From Runella sp. SP2 (GTDB taxonomy: Bacteria > Bacteroidota > Bacteroidia > Cytophagales > Spirosomataceae): a stretch of 64,000 nucleotides of DNA. Below are positions 36,437 to 44,514 of this stretch, piece after piece. Under the pieces are notes generated by a model. That model saw only the letters and a list, made by a program, of their open reading frames with translations. It did not search any database and was not told the DNA's origin. Location of the stretch: contig NZ_CP031030.1 in assembly GCF_003711225.1 (NCBI RefSeq), positions 6,437,501 to 6,501,500 of the forward strand. Direction: 5' to 3'. The translations under genes were made by a program, and so were the position numbers. Positions within the stretch are counted from its first letter, which is position 1. Each line of letters begins with the position of its first letter.

Positions 36437-37468
36437 TTACCGCAAGGCTTCGATTTCTTCTTGCGACAGTCCTGTTAAGCGCATGATAATTTCAATAGGC
36501 ATATTTTCGGCCAATGCAGAACGAGCAATCAATTTCTTGCTTTCAATCATTCCCTGTTCTATCCCTTTTTCAATTCCTCGTTCTATTCCCTGTTCTATTC
36601 CTTTTTCAATTCCTCGTTCTATTCCCTGTTCTATTCCTTTTTCAATACCCTGTTTTAGACCCTCTTGTAAACCTTGTTGTAAACCTTGTTCTAATCCTTC
36701 CTGCAAGCCTTCTAAATGCCCTACCGTTTTACCTCTAAGTTCACCTTCTGCGATTGCCGTATCAATCACATTCTTTAAATCTCGGTAATATTTTAGGCTG
36801 GCCTCGTATCCTGCCAACTCTGCTGCCGAAAACTTAGCGATTTCAGCTGCTTCAAATAGTTTAGTGAAAATTTTCTCTTGCAAAGCCACAGGGCGCTTTT
36901 CCAAATAAGGAAGATGCTTCAGTACATACAGCCATTTATCGTAAGCTGTTTCAAGCTCAGCCTCCGTTTTGGTGAAATGAGGCATTTCTAAATAGATAAA
37001 CGTCAGTTTTTCGTAAAAAATACGGTTGTTTTGGTCTTTGAGCTTTACTTCGTGGCGGACTTCTTTTTTGTCGCTATCTTCCGTAAAAACAAAATCTAGT
37101 ATCCCAACGGTATATATTTCGGCTAATTTAAAGTCCCAATCTCCGCGTTTTGCTTGTTCTTGAATCGGAAAAGACGCATAAAATACGCTTCGGTCTTTAA
37201 AATAATTTTGTTTCGCTTTTTGCATTTCTACAATAAAGCGTTCTCCGTTTGTCCCTACGCAATACAAATCAAAAATGGCCTTGCGGTCAAGTTCTTTTTG
37301 TCCAAGATGTTCGTTTTTAGCATACGACAAATCAGCGATTTTATGACGACTTGGCAGGACGACTTCGTTCAAAAAATCAATCAGCAAGTCCTTATTGGGT
37401 TCAGAACCAAAGAGTTTCTTGAAACCAAAGTCAGTGAAAGGGTTTACGTATTTATCTTCTAAGGCCAT
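36437..37468 (-). CDS. Rpn-family PD-(D/E)XK nuclease (recombination-promoting, transposase-like)
   Basis: 343 residues. The N-terminus YVNPFTDFGFKKLFGSEPNKDLLIDFLNEVV is the family hallmark; residues about 1-230 hold the nuclease fold, with DLYCVGTNGERFIVEMQ supplying the D...E-x-Q active-site strand. Residues about 255-320 consist of short repeats of the type EKGIEQGIERGI, encoded by near-perfect direct repeats at 36548-36720. Rpn proteins nick or cut DNA and promote recA-independent recombination; the repeat number is known to vary. Single gene with a TAACTTTG element at 37486-37493 and its own terminator. Confidence 0.9.
   Translation of the reverse strand: MALEDKYVNPFTDFGFKKLFGSEPNKDLLIDFLNEVVLPSRHKIADLSYAKNEHLGQKELDRKAIFDLYCVGTNGERFIVEMQKAKQNYFKDRSVFYASFPIQEQAKRGDWDFKLAEIYTVGILDFVFTEDSDKKEVRHEVKLKDQNNRIFYEKLTFIYLEMPHFTKTEAELETAYDKWLYVLKHLPYLEKRPVALQEKIFTKLFEAAEIAKFSAAELAGYEASLKYYRDLKNVIDTAIAEGELRGKTVGHLEGLQEGLEQGLQQGLQEGLKQGIEKGIEQGIERGIEKGIEQGIERGIEKGIEQGMIESKKLIARSALAENMPIEIIMRLTGLSQEEIEALR
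36548..36720 (-). repeat. In-gene direct repeats coding for the EKGIEQGIERGI tail
   Basis: A 48-base unit (CTTTTTCAATTCCTCG, then TTCTATTCCCTGTTCTATTC on the plus strand) recurs almost exactly about every 48 bases, built from 12-base subunits. Such arrays change copy number by slippage, and always in frame here because the units are multiples of three. Confidence 0.8.
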
Positions 37469-37485
37469 GAGTTACTAATTTTAAA

Positions 37486-37493
37486 CAAAGTTA
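37486..37493 (-). promoter_or_regulatory. -7 promoter element of the Rpn gene
   Basis: TAACTTTG on the minus strand, 18 bases before the ATG at 37468; no TTG at the -33 position. Confidence 0.3.
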
Positions 37494-37711
37494 CCCTTTT
37501 ATAGATAAACTTTGACGATGAATTACTTTTGTATTAAGTCTAGCTTTTAGGTTTAGACGAAATCAACCACCCAAAGTATCAAGCTGTTACCTAGTTGGGT
37601 TATTAATCTTGAATCTTCCACGATTCGTCGCGAAAAATAACCTTTCATTGCGTCAAGGCTAACTTTTTAGACTGACTTTATGTTATAGTTCCAACTTTAA
37701 TCTTCTCTAAC

Positions 37712-38176
37712 ATGGCATTATTTCAACTCAAAATCAACGGCAAAAACTACCCCGTCGATGTAGATGCCAATACGCCGCTTCTGTGGGTATTGCGCGATCA
37801 CCTCGACTTAGTTGGCACTAAATACGGCTGCGGAATGGCCATGTGCGGTGCTTGTACCGTACACGTCAACGGCGATGCAACGCGCTCGTGTGTGCTTCCA
37901 ATTTCGGCGGTTTCTGCTGCCAACATCACGACGATCGAGGGGCTTTCAGAAAAAGGTACGCATCCCGTCCAAGAAGCGTGGGATGAAGTGGATGTTCCGC
38001 AATGTGGGTATTGTCAAGCGGGTCAAATCATGACAGCTTCGGCTTTACTTTCTAAAAATCCCAACCCATCGGATAAAGACATTGAAGAAGCGATGGTCGG
38101 CAATATTTGTCGGTGCGGTACTTACCACCGTATCCATGATGCAGTAAAAGTGGCGGCAACCAAAATGAAAAAATAA
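37712..38176 (+). CDS. [2Fe-2S] subunit of a molybdenum hydroxylase (IorA-like)
   Basis: 154 residues without a signal peptide. The N-terminal plant-type ferredoxin cluster is bound by CGCGMAMCGAC plus a later Cys (SCVLP); the C-terminal helical domain binds the second cluster through CGYCQAGQ and CRCG. The size suits the small subunit of isoquinoline 1-oxidoreductase / aldehyde oxidoreductase enzymes. It passes electrons from the molybdenum site. It lies 10 bases upstream of the large subunit; without its own export signal it probably leaves the cell in complex with the Tat-bearing partner. Confidence 0.93.
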   Translation: MALFQLKINGKNYPVDVDANTPLLWVLRDHLDLVGTKYGCGMAMCGACTVHVNGDATRSCVLPISAVSAANITTIEGLSEKGTHPVQEAWDEVDVPQCGYCQAGQIMTASALLSKNPNPSDKDIEEAMVGNICRCGTYHRIHDAVKVAATKMKK

Positions 38177-38186
38177 CCCTACGAAC

Positions 38187-40316
38187 ATGAGCACAAATCA
38201 ATCCAGAAGAGATTTTTTTAAAACGACTGCCGCCGCAGGTGGTGGCTTGGTGTTGGGGTTTAGTTGGTTCTCCTCGGAGGCTTTTCAACCTCAAGTGGTA
38301 GGTACAGCCGCCGCTGACGCTATCGACTTCAATGCTTTTTTAGCTATTTCTCCCTCGGGAACTGTTACCATATTTTCTCCCAACCCCGAAATTGGTCAGG
38401 GTATTAAAACAGCGTTTCCTATCATCGTTGCTGAAGAACTCGATGCTGACTGGGAAAAGGTAAAAGTGGAACAATCTCCCCTTGATACCAAAAAATTTGA
38501 ACGCCAATTGACGGGCGGAAGCGGTGCGATTCGCCACTCGTGGGAACGCCTCCGCAAAGCAGGCGCTACGGCCCGTGCGTTGCTTATCGAAGCAGCTGCC
38601 CAGCAGTGGGGCGTGCCTGCTAGCGAATGCAACGCCCAAAAAGGAATGGTGGTACACAGCTCGGGCAAGAAATTAGGCTACGGCGACCTTGCCGTTGCAG
38701 CCTCTAAATTACCCGTTCCGAAAGAAGTTAAATTAAAAGCCAATTCATCATTCAGCCTCATCGGAAGCCGCGTCAAAGGTGTTGACAATAAAGATATTTT
38801 GACGGGCAAAAACTTATTTGGAATTGATTACAAACGCCCAGGTATGCTCCACGCCCAGGTGCAGCGCCCACCTGCTTTTGGTCTTAAACTCAAGTCATTT
38901 GATGCCACCGAAGCTAAAAAGATGCCAGGGATTGTCAATGTCGTTTCGTTTGGAAACAAAGTGGCGATTGTGGGTAAAACCAACTGGGAAGTAATGCAAG
39001 CCCGCAAGGCGGTGAAAATTGAGTGGGAAAAAGAAAAAGACCTTGAAAGCTCTGCCGACCACGACCGTTTGTTCAAAGAAATGCTTAACGGCACCAACGT
39101 GACGGTACAACGCAAAGACGGCGATGTAGAGGCCGCGTTCAAGAATGCCCATAAAATCATTGAAGCAGAATACCAGTGCCCCTTTTTGCCACACTCTCCC
39201 ATGGAACCGATGAACTTCTTTGCTCATTTCAAAGGAGATAGCATTGAGTTAGCGGGGCCTAGCCAAACGCCCGAAGCTGCGCAGAAACAAATCGCCAAAA
39301 TGCTCAACATTGCCCCTGAAAAAGTAACGTTGGAGCTTACGCGCATGGGAGGTGGTTTTGGACGCCGTCTTAATACCGATTATGCCGTAGAAGCTGCCGA
39401 ACTGTCGAGCATCATCAAAGCACCTGTTAAAGTAACTTGGACGCGCGAAGACGACATGACAGGCGGTATTTATCGCCCTGCGGTTCGTTATCGTTTCAAG
39501 GCTTCCATCGACAAAGCGGGAAATATGACGGGCTTCATGCTCCACGGAGCAGGTTTAAACGCAGGTAACTCTACCCGCCAAGATAACTTCCCAGCAGGAG
39601 CGGTTGACAACTTATTGATTCAATCTTCTGATTATAAATCTCCGATTACGACAGGCCCTTGGAGAGCCCCCATCACCAACTTCTTGGCCTATGCCGAACA
39701 AGCCTTTTTGGATGAAGTAGCAATGGCTGCGGGCAAAGACCCTGTGCAGTTCCGCCTTGAGCTGTTGGACAAAGTACAAAAAGCGCCCGTTGGAAAAATC
39801 ACGTACGAAGTCAATCGTTTCCGTGAAGTGATTAAACTCGCGGCCGAAAAATCGGGCTGGGGCAAGAAGAAAAAAGGAGTCTCTCAAGGCTTTAGCGTTT
39901 ATTTTTCTCACGCCTCGTACGTAGCGCAGGTAGCCGAAATGACGATGGTTAAAGGAAAGCCCGTTTTGAAGAAAGTATATGCGGCGGTTGACTGCGGAAT
40001 TGTTATCAACGAAAGTAGCGCCAAAAACCAAATTTACGGTGCAATCGTCGATGGAATTGGCCACGCCATGTACGGCAACTTGACATTTAAGGACGGTGCT
40101 CCACAGCAAGAAAATTTCAACAAGTACCGCCTCATTCGATACAATGAAGTGCCCGAAATTGAGGCACATTTTGTGAATAACGGTATCGACCCAACAGGTT
40201 TGGGCGAGCCTGCCCTTCCGCCAACGGGAGGTGCATTGGCCAATGCGATTTTTAAAACCACAGGAAAACGCCTCTACAATCAGCCATTTGCCGACCAAGA
40301 TGGGCCACTCGGTTAG
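38187..40316 (+). CDS. Molybdopterin-binding subunit of a molybdenum hydroxylase (IorB-like), Tat-exported
   Basis: 709 residues. The N-terminus has a twin-arginine signal (QSRRDFFKTTAAAGGGLVLG). The cofactor-binding core is recognisable in GQGIKTAFPIIVAEEL, MGGGFGRRLNTDY and FLPHSPMEPMN, and the catalytic Glu lies in GLGEPALPPTGGA, the GExxxPP-type signature. It oxidises an aldehyde or N-heterocycle in the periplasm; the substrate cannot be read from the sequence. Maturation factors such as XdhC are not in the window. Second gene of the two-gene unit. Confidence 0.92.
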   Translation: MSTNQSRRDFFKTTAAAGGGLVLGFSWFSSEAFQPQVVGTAAADAIDFNAFLAISPSGTVTIFSPNPEIGQGIKTAFPIIVAEELDADWEKVKVEQSPLDTKKFERQLTGGSGAIRHSWERLRKAGATARALLIEAAAQQWGVPASECNAQKGMVVHSSGKKLGYGDLAVAASKLPVPKEVKLKANSSFSLIGSRVKGVDNKDILTGKNLFGIDYKRPGMLHAQVQRPPAFGLKLKSFDATEAKKMPGIVNVVSFGNKVAIVGKTNWEVMQARKAVKIEWEKEKDLESSADHDRLFKEMLNGTNVTVQRKDGDVEAAFKNAHKIIEAEYQCPFLPHSPMEPMNFFAHFKGDSIELAGPSQTPEAAQKQIAKMLNIAPEKVTLELTRMGGGFGRRLNTDYAVEAAELSSIIKAPVKVTWTREDDMTGGIYRPAVRYRFKASIDKAGNMTGFMLHGAGLNAGNSTRQDNFPAGAVDNLLIQSSDYKSPITTGPWRAPITNFLAYAEQAFLDEVAMAAGKDPVQFRLELLDKVQKAPVGKITYEVNRFREVIKLAAEKSGWGKKKKGVSQGFSVYFSHASYVAQVAEMTMVKGKPVLKKVYAAVDCGIVINESSAKNQIYGAIVDGIGHAMYGNLTFKDGAPQQENFNKYRLIRYNEVPEIEAHFVNNGIDPTGLGEPALPPTGGALANAIFKTTGKRLYNQPFADQDGPLG

Positions 40317-40333
40317 GGTTTGCGGATAGTTAC

Positions 40334-40363
40334 TTGTCAAACCAACTTTTAAGCCTATTTTTG
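40334..40363 (+). promoter_or_regulatory. Promoter of lpdA
   Basis: TTG (40334-40336), 19 bases, TATTTTTG (40356-40363): an ideal match to the Bacteroidota consensus, about 84 bases before the ATG at 40447. Confidence 0.75.
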
Positions 40364-40446
40364 CGTTCGTTTTCAGGGAGGTTGTTTGCTTTCCCAGCAA
40401 CAATCTCCCCACAATTCGAACATCCAACTACTCAAAATTAGAAGAA

Positions 40447-41838
40447 ATGGCTTCACAGTACGATGTAATAATTATCGGCAGCGGGCCTGGTGGCTACGTA
40501 GCTGCTATCCGTGCCTCACAATTGGGCTTGAAAACAGCCATCGTTGAAAAAGAACACCTCGGTGGAATTTGCTTAAACTGGGGTTGTATTCCCACCAAAG
40601 CGTTGCTTAAAAGTGCTCAAGTTTTTCAGTACATCAACCACGCCAAAGATTACGGTATCACGGTAGGTAGCGCAGAAGCTGATTTCGGTGCTGTCATTAA
40701 GCGTAGCCGCGACGTTGCCAATGGAATGAGCAAAGGGGTAAATTTCTTGATGAAGAAAAATAAAATCGACATCATCGATGGCCTCGGGCGCGTTAAACCT
40801 GGCAAAAAAGTAGAAGTTGAAAAAGACGGTAAAAAAACTGAATATATTGCCAACCACATCATCGTCGCTACTGGCGGCCGTGCTCGCCAACTTCCTAACG
40901 TCCCTATCGACGGTCAGAAAGTAATCGAGTACCGCAAAGCAATGTCGCTCGAAAAACAACCTAAATCGTTGTTGGTGATTGGTTCAGGAGCAATTGGCGT
41001 TGAGTTTGCGTACGTTTACGCAAGCATGGGCACCAAAGTAACCATCGTAGAGTTTATGCCAAACATCGTTCCTGTAGAGGACGAAGAAATCTCGAAAGAG
41101 TTGGCAAAACAATACAAAAAACTAGGCGTTGAAATCTATACCAACTCAAGCGTTGAGAAAGTAGATACCAGCGGCGCAGGTTGCGTTTCGACCGTAAAAA
41201 CTCCTTCTGGCGAAATCAAAATTGAGACTGACGTGGTACTTTCAGCGGCGGGTGTGGTTGCCAATATTGAAAACATCGGTTTGGAAGAAACAGGTATTAA
41301 GTTGGAACGTGGCAAAATCGTTACGGACGACTATTACCAAACCAACGTTCCTGGCTACTACGCCATCGGTGACGTTACTAAAGGCCAAGCCTTGGCGCAC
41401 GTTGCTTCAGCGGAAGGTATTATTTGTGTGGAGAAAATCGCAGGAGAGCATCCGCACCCACTCAATTACAACAACATTCCTGGCTGTACGTATTGCTCAC
41501 CCGAAATCGCCTCGGTAGGTTATACCGAAAAAGCGGCCAAAGAAGCAGGCTACGAAATCAAAGTAGGTAAGTTTCCTTTCTCAGCCTCAGGTAAAGCAAA
41601 AGCTGCAGGCGCTCCCGAAGGATTTGTGAAAGTGATTTTCGACGCGAAATACGGCGAATGGCTTGGCGCGCACATGATTGGAACCAACGTAACCGAAATG
41701 ATTGCCGAAGTAGTGGTAGCTCGTAACCTCGAAACGACAGGTCACGAAATCGTTAAATCGGTACACCCTCACCCAACCATGTCTGAGGCCATCATGGAAG
41801 CGGCTGCCGCAGCCTATGGCGAAGTGATTCACTTGTAA
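40447..41838 (+). CDS. lpdA: Dihydrolipoyl dehydrogenase (E3)
   Basis: 463 residues. FAD-binding GSGPGGYVAAIRASQ at the N-terminus, the redox-active disulfide in GGICLNWGCIPTKALL, the NAD-binding GSGAIGVEFAYVY and the C-terminal HPHPTMSEAI with the catalytic His are all present. It reoxidises the dihydrolipoyl groups of pyruvate, 2-oxoglutarate or branched-chain dehydrogenases or the glycine cleavage system. No E1/E2 genes are near, so it probably serves several complexes. Own promoter and terminator. Confidence 0.97.
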   Translation: MASQYDVIIIGSGPGGYVAAIRASQLGLKTAIVEKEHLGGICLNWGCIPTKALLKSAQVFQYINHAKDYGITVGSAEADFGAVIKRSRDVANGMSKGVNFLMKKNKIDIIDGLGRVKPGKKVEVEKDGKKTEYIANHIIVATGGRARQLPNVPIDGQKVIEYRKAMSLEKQPKSLLVIGSGAIGVEFAYVYASMGTKVTIVEFMPNIVPVEDEEISKELAKQYKKLGVEIYTNSSVEKVDTSGAGCVSTVKTPSGEIKIETDVVLSAAGVVANIENIGLEETGIKLERGKIVTDDYYQTNVPGYYAIGDVTKGQALAHVASAEGIICVEKIAGEHPHPLNYNNIPGCTYCSPEIASVGYTEKAAKEAGYEIKVGKFPFSASGKAKAAGAPEGFVKVIFDAKYGEWLGAHMIGTNVTEMIAEVVVARNLETTGHEIVKSVHPHPTMSEAIMEAAAAAYGEVIHL

Positions 41839-41874
41839 GATAGACATTGCTGGTAGAGTACCTAACTGCCTTTG

Positions 41875-41911
41875 AAAAAAGCCCTTAGCTCGTTTGGTTA
41901 AGGGCTTTTTT
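41875..41911 (+). terminator. Terminator of lpdA
   Basis: A perfect 13-bp stem (AAAAAAGCCCTTA / TAAGGGCTTTTTT) with an 11-base loop, 36 bases after the stop. Symmetric A/T flanks could let it work both ways. Confidence 0.88.
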
Positions 41912-42003
41912 CGTTCTTATTTTGCAATAATTAAACCACTCATCCGTTTTGGATTGCGAATTAACACCGCAATCACCACCTTCGCGTCAAATCTCACATA
42001 GCC

Positions 42004-42777
42004 ATGACTCGTCTCTTATCCTACTTCATTGTATTCGCTACAAGTGCATTCTTTTTTGCCTGTTCTACCGAAAACGAAAAAAAAACCGTTACCGAAGGCC
42101 CCGTTTATACCTTGGTTTTTATGGACAAAACCCAAAGTGTGAACGTTAACAAAGCTTTTGTTACGCAAAAATACCAGCAGATTCTAACTGATTTGGTCGA
42201 ACAAAACATTCACCAAAAAGGTGATAAACTGGAAGTCTATTTTATTCACGAAAATACCCAAAAAGCCCGTGCTTTGTCGCTCACTTGCCGCACCCAGGTG
42301 GATGATGTCAGTCACATGAATGCTACTGACCGTGAAGCGGCCGAAACCACTGCCGACCTTGGCATTCAGCGGGAGCGCATGATTTTCTTGAAACAATTGT
42401 TGACAAAACTTAATGTGCAGAATGTAGGAGCGTCGCAGCGCCAAACCGACATTTGGGCGAGTTTGCCCGTTATTACCAAAGCGGCTGAAACGGGTGCTGA
42501 GGTACGGGTATATTACCTAAGTGATATGATTGAAAGCATGAAAGGCACCAATCGCCGCGATTTTCACTCTAACCCTCCCAAGGACAATGCGCAAGCGGAT
42601 GAATGGGCCAAGGCCGACGCCAAACAAATGCAGCAGTATGCCTTGAGTGCGTCTTCTATCAAAATTGCGTTGCCGTTTGAGCCCACAAGCAGTACGAAAG
42701 AAAACAACCCTACGGTGACGCAGTATTGGTCAACCCTCCTTCAAGAGTTGGGAGCGGGTTCGGTAGAAGAATTGTAG
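42004..42777 (+). CDS. Lipoprotein with a von Willebrand A-like domain
   Basis: 257 residues. Signal peptide with lipobox FFAC (Cys20), then charged residues (STENEKKTV). The mature protein reads like a divergent vWA domain: YTLVFMDKTQS gives a first strand and a DxTxS-like MIDAS loop, RQTDIWASLPVI offers the conserved Thr, and VRVYYLSDMIES matches the strand and Asp of the third MIDAS loop. Such domains bind proteins through a metal. It is convergent, with 3 bases between, with the minus-strand cluster of envelope proteins that follows, and may belong with it. No family name is assured. Confidence 0.6.
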   Translation: MTRLLSYFIVFATSAFFFACSTENEKKTVTEGPVYTLVFMDKTQSVNVNKAFVTQKYQQILTDLVEQNIHQKGDKLEVYFIHENTQKARALSLTCRTQVDDVSHMNATDREAAETTADLGIQRERMIFLKQLLTKLNVQNVGASQRQTDIWASLPVITKAAETGAEVRVYYLSDMIESMKGTNRRDFHSNPPKDNAQADEWAKADAKQMQQYALSASSIKIALPFEPTSSTKENNPTVTQYWSTLLQELGAGSVEEL

Positions 42778-42780
42778 TGG

Positions 42781-43287
42781 CTAGCCAAAAAGCTTGCGCC
42801 ACCCCCATAACAACAACACAAGCAGCAACGCAAAAATGACCAGCACGTACTCAAATTTGAGGTACGAGAAAACCACTATGCGCGTACGATCCACAATCCA
42901 CATGATGGCAATCGTGGCAAAAATCATGAGTACTAAGCCGCTCAGCTTCTGAAATCCTGGAATGTAATCAAACGACACTACGTTTCGGCGAATTAGCCAC
43001 AGGGTCAGAAACATGGAAAAAAAAGGAAGAATTTGGGTGTAAATGTTGAAATCGAAAATGCTTCGCCGTTCAAACAAAAACAGATACACGTTGAGGGTCA
43101 CGGAGAAAATCCCTGGAATACAAATCAAATAAATCAGGAACGCATAGAAGTAGTTCCACGGCGGAATATGTCCTTCATTCTTACCTAGAAGTCCTGCCAA
43201 AAACGCCATCAATGGCACTACTGCAAAATAAAAAAGCACCCAATCAGGGCGTTCTCCAATTCGGTCAAAAAACTGTTGTAAGGTCAT
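42781..43287 (-). CDS. Integral membrane protein with four predicted TM helices
   Basis: 168 residues starting MTLQQFFDRIGERPDWVLF. Hydrophobic segments are at about 18-35, 52-72, 86-104, 115-133 and 145-163, so four or five TM helices. The C-terminus ends in a short basic tail (GWRKLFG). I chose the ATG at 43287; a TTG at 43299 is in frame but lies in the T-run of the upstream hairpin. No family recognised. Last gene of the cluster 46137-42781, set off by a terminator-like hairpin that could lower its expression. Confidence 0.65.
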   Translation of the reverse strand: MTLQQFFDRIGERPDWVLFYFAVVPLMAFLAGLLGKNEGHIPPWNYFYAFLIYLICIPGIFSVTLNVYLFLFERRSIFDFNIYTQILPFFSMFLTLWLIRRNVVSFDYIPGFQKLSGLVLMIFATIAIMWIVDRTRIVVFSYLKFEYVLVIFALLLVLLLWGWRKLFG

Positions 43288-43297
43288 GGGTTGCGTC

Positions 43298-43336
43298 AAA
43301 AAAAACTTCCCGAAAGGTTGTAGCTTTCGGGAAGTT
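43298..43336 (-). terminator. Terminator-like hairpin between two cluster genes
   Basis: A perfect 13-bp stem (AACTTCCCGAAAG at 43304-43316, CTTTCGGGAAGTT at 43324-43336) followed on the minus strand by eight T (43305-43298). It lies 8 bases after one stop and 10 bases before the next ATG, so read-through would set how much of the 4-TM protein is made. Confidence 0.8.
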
Positions 43337-43344
43337 GCATCATC

Positions 43345-44475
43345 CTAGTTAAAAATATCCGTAATACCGCCACCCGCATTTTTCTGCTCAGAAGTGAGCT
43401 TGTAGTTCGGGTTTGAAATTCGATTAGGGTCGCTTACTTCAAACTCACCTCCTTTGATTTGGTTGGCAAAGGTCTCCAAGCGAGCGTATGCACGTTCATC
43501 GTTTGGATTAAAGTCTCTCACAATGCTGTCCAAATCGCGAATGTTGGCTTGTGTGCTGGCAATGTCGCTGGCAATTTGTCCCGAAATCACTTCCAACGCA
43601 TAGTCTAGCTGCCAATCTTGGCCTTGGCCCAGCACCTTCCGGGCACGAGTGGTAGCGTTGTTGGCCGCAGCCATTGCACGAGACTCCGTTTTAAGCAAGT
43701 TGATGCTTGTGGCAAAATCTTTCAATTTTTCGTCAAACGCGTGGCCGTAGCCTACCAATTTGCGATCAAGTTTGGCAAACACATTGGCCCGAGAACCAAA
43801 CGTGTCCACTAATCGCTTGTACGTTTCTGCTTCCGATACGGCACGGTTCCCGTCGCCAATGGCTGAATTAAGTTTTCCCTCTAAATGTACAAAATCGTCG
43901 GTTTCTCGTGCTGCATCACCGCCTTTTTCAATCATTTTGTCTAGCTTCACTTTCAATGCTTTGGCTTCTTCTTGGCAATACACTACTTTTTGACCCGCAT
44001 CTTTGGCTAGTTTCTCGGCTTTCACCGCTTCTTGTTTCATTTGAATCTTACAAGCGTTGATTTCGGCCTTTACTTTTTCAAATTGTTGACGCGAATCTTT
44101 CATCTTGTCCAATTGATCGTCAAGCTCTGCAAAAGGATCCACTTTAATCAAAAACTTGTGCAATCCACGCACCAAACGACGGAATAGTTTAAAAATAAAC
44201 GGTGCCAGCATTACACCTAATACCACCGTACCTACAACCACCAATGCGGCTAGTGCCTTCGTAAAAGCCGCCACAATGACGGGCAATACGAACATAAAAA
44301 AGCCGTATAAAAGGCCCAACATCAGGATAAGTCCCACAAACCAAGCGATGGATTTCTCGCCTTTTTTCCAGTTGGCCATGTTTTCTGGCAACACTTTTAA
44401 TTTATTTTCTCCACCTTCCAAATGTTTCAAGATGGGCAGGTCGCTCAATTTTGTCAATGCTTGATTATTGTCCAT
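43345..44475 (-). CDS. Membrane-anchored coiled-coil protein (PspA-like architecture)
   Basis: 376 residues. A soluble N-terminus (about 1-42) is followed by two adjacent TM helices (about 44-68 and 72-98, IAWFVGLILMLGLLYGFFMF and ALVVVGTVVLGVML). The rest is a long, charged helical region (about 110-330), with heptad-like Lys/Glu/Ala runs (EINACKIQMKQEAVKAEKLA, DKMIEKGGDAARETDDFVHL), and a Gly/Asn-rich tail. The helical part resembles PspA/IM30 proteins in layout, and those act on stressed membranes, but I see no diagnostic motif and the resemblance is inference. Middle gene of the 46137-42781 cluster, 39 bases after the actin-fold gene. Confidence 0.6.
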   Translation of the reverse strand: MDNNQALTKLSDLPILKHLEGGENKLKVLPENMANWKKGEKSIAWFVGLILMLGLLYGFFMFVLPVIVAAFTKALAALVVVGTVVLGVMLAPFIFKLFRRLVRGLHKFLIKVDPFAELDDQLDKMKDSRQQFEKVKAEINACKIQMKQEAVKAEKLAKDAGQKVVYCQEEAKALKVKLDKMIEKGGDAARETDDFVHLEGKLNSAIGDGNRAVSEAETYKRLVDTFGSRANVFAKLDRKLVGYGHAFDEKLKDFATSINLLKTESRAMAAANNATTRARKVLGQGQDWQLDYALEVISGQIASDIASTQANIRDLDSIVRDFNPNDERAYARLETFANQIKGGEFEVSDPNRISNPNYKLTSEQKNAGGGITDIFN

Positions 44476-44514
44476 GAGAAAAAGAAAATTGGTTATACTT
44501 TGTCAAAAATAGGT

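Noticed and set aside
39612-40427. A 271-codon minus-strand frame opposite the molybdenum hydroxylase
   Set aside because: The sense gene is conserved over the entire length; the antisense frame has no recognisable feature.
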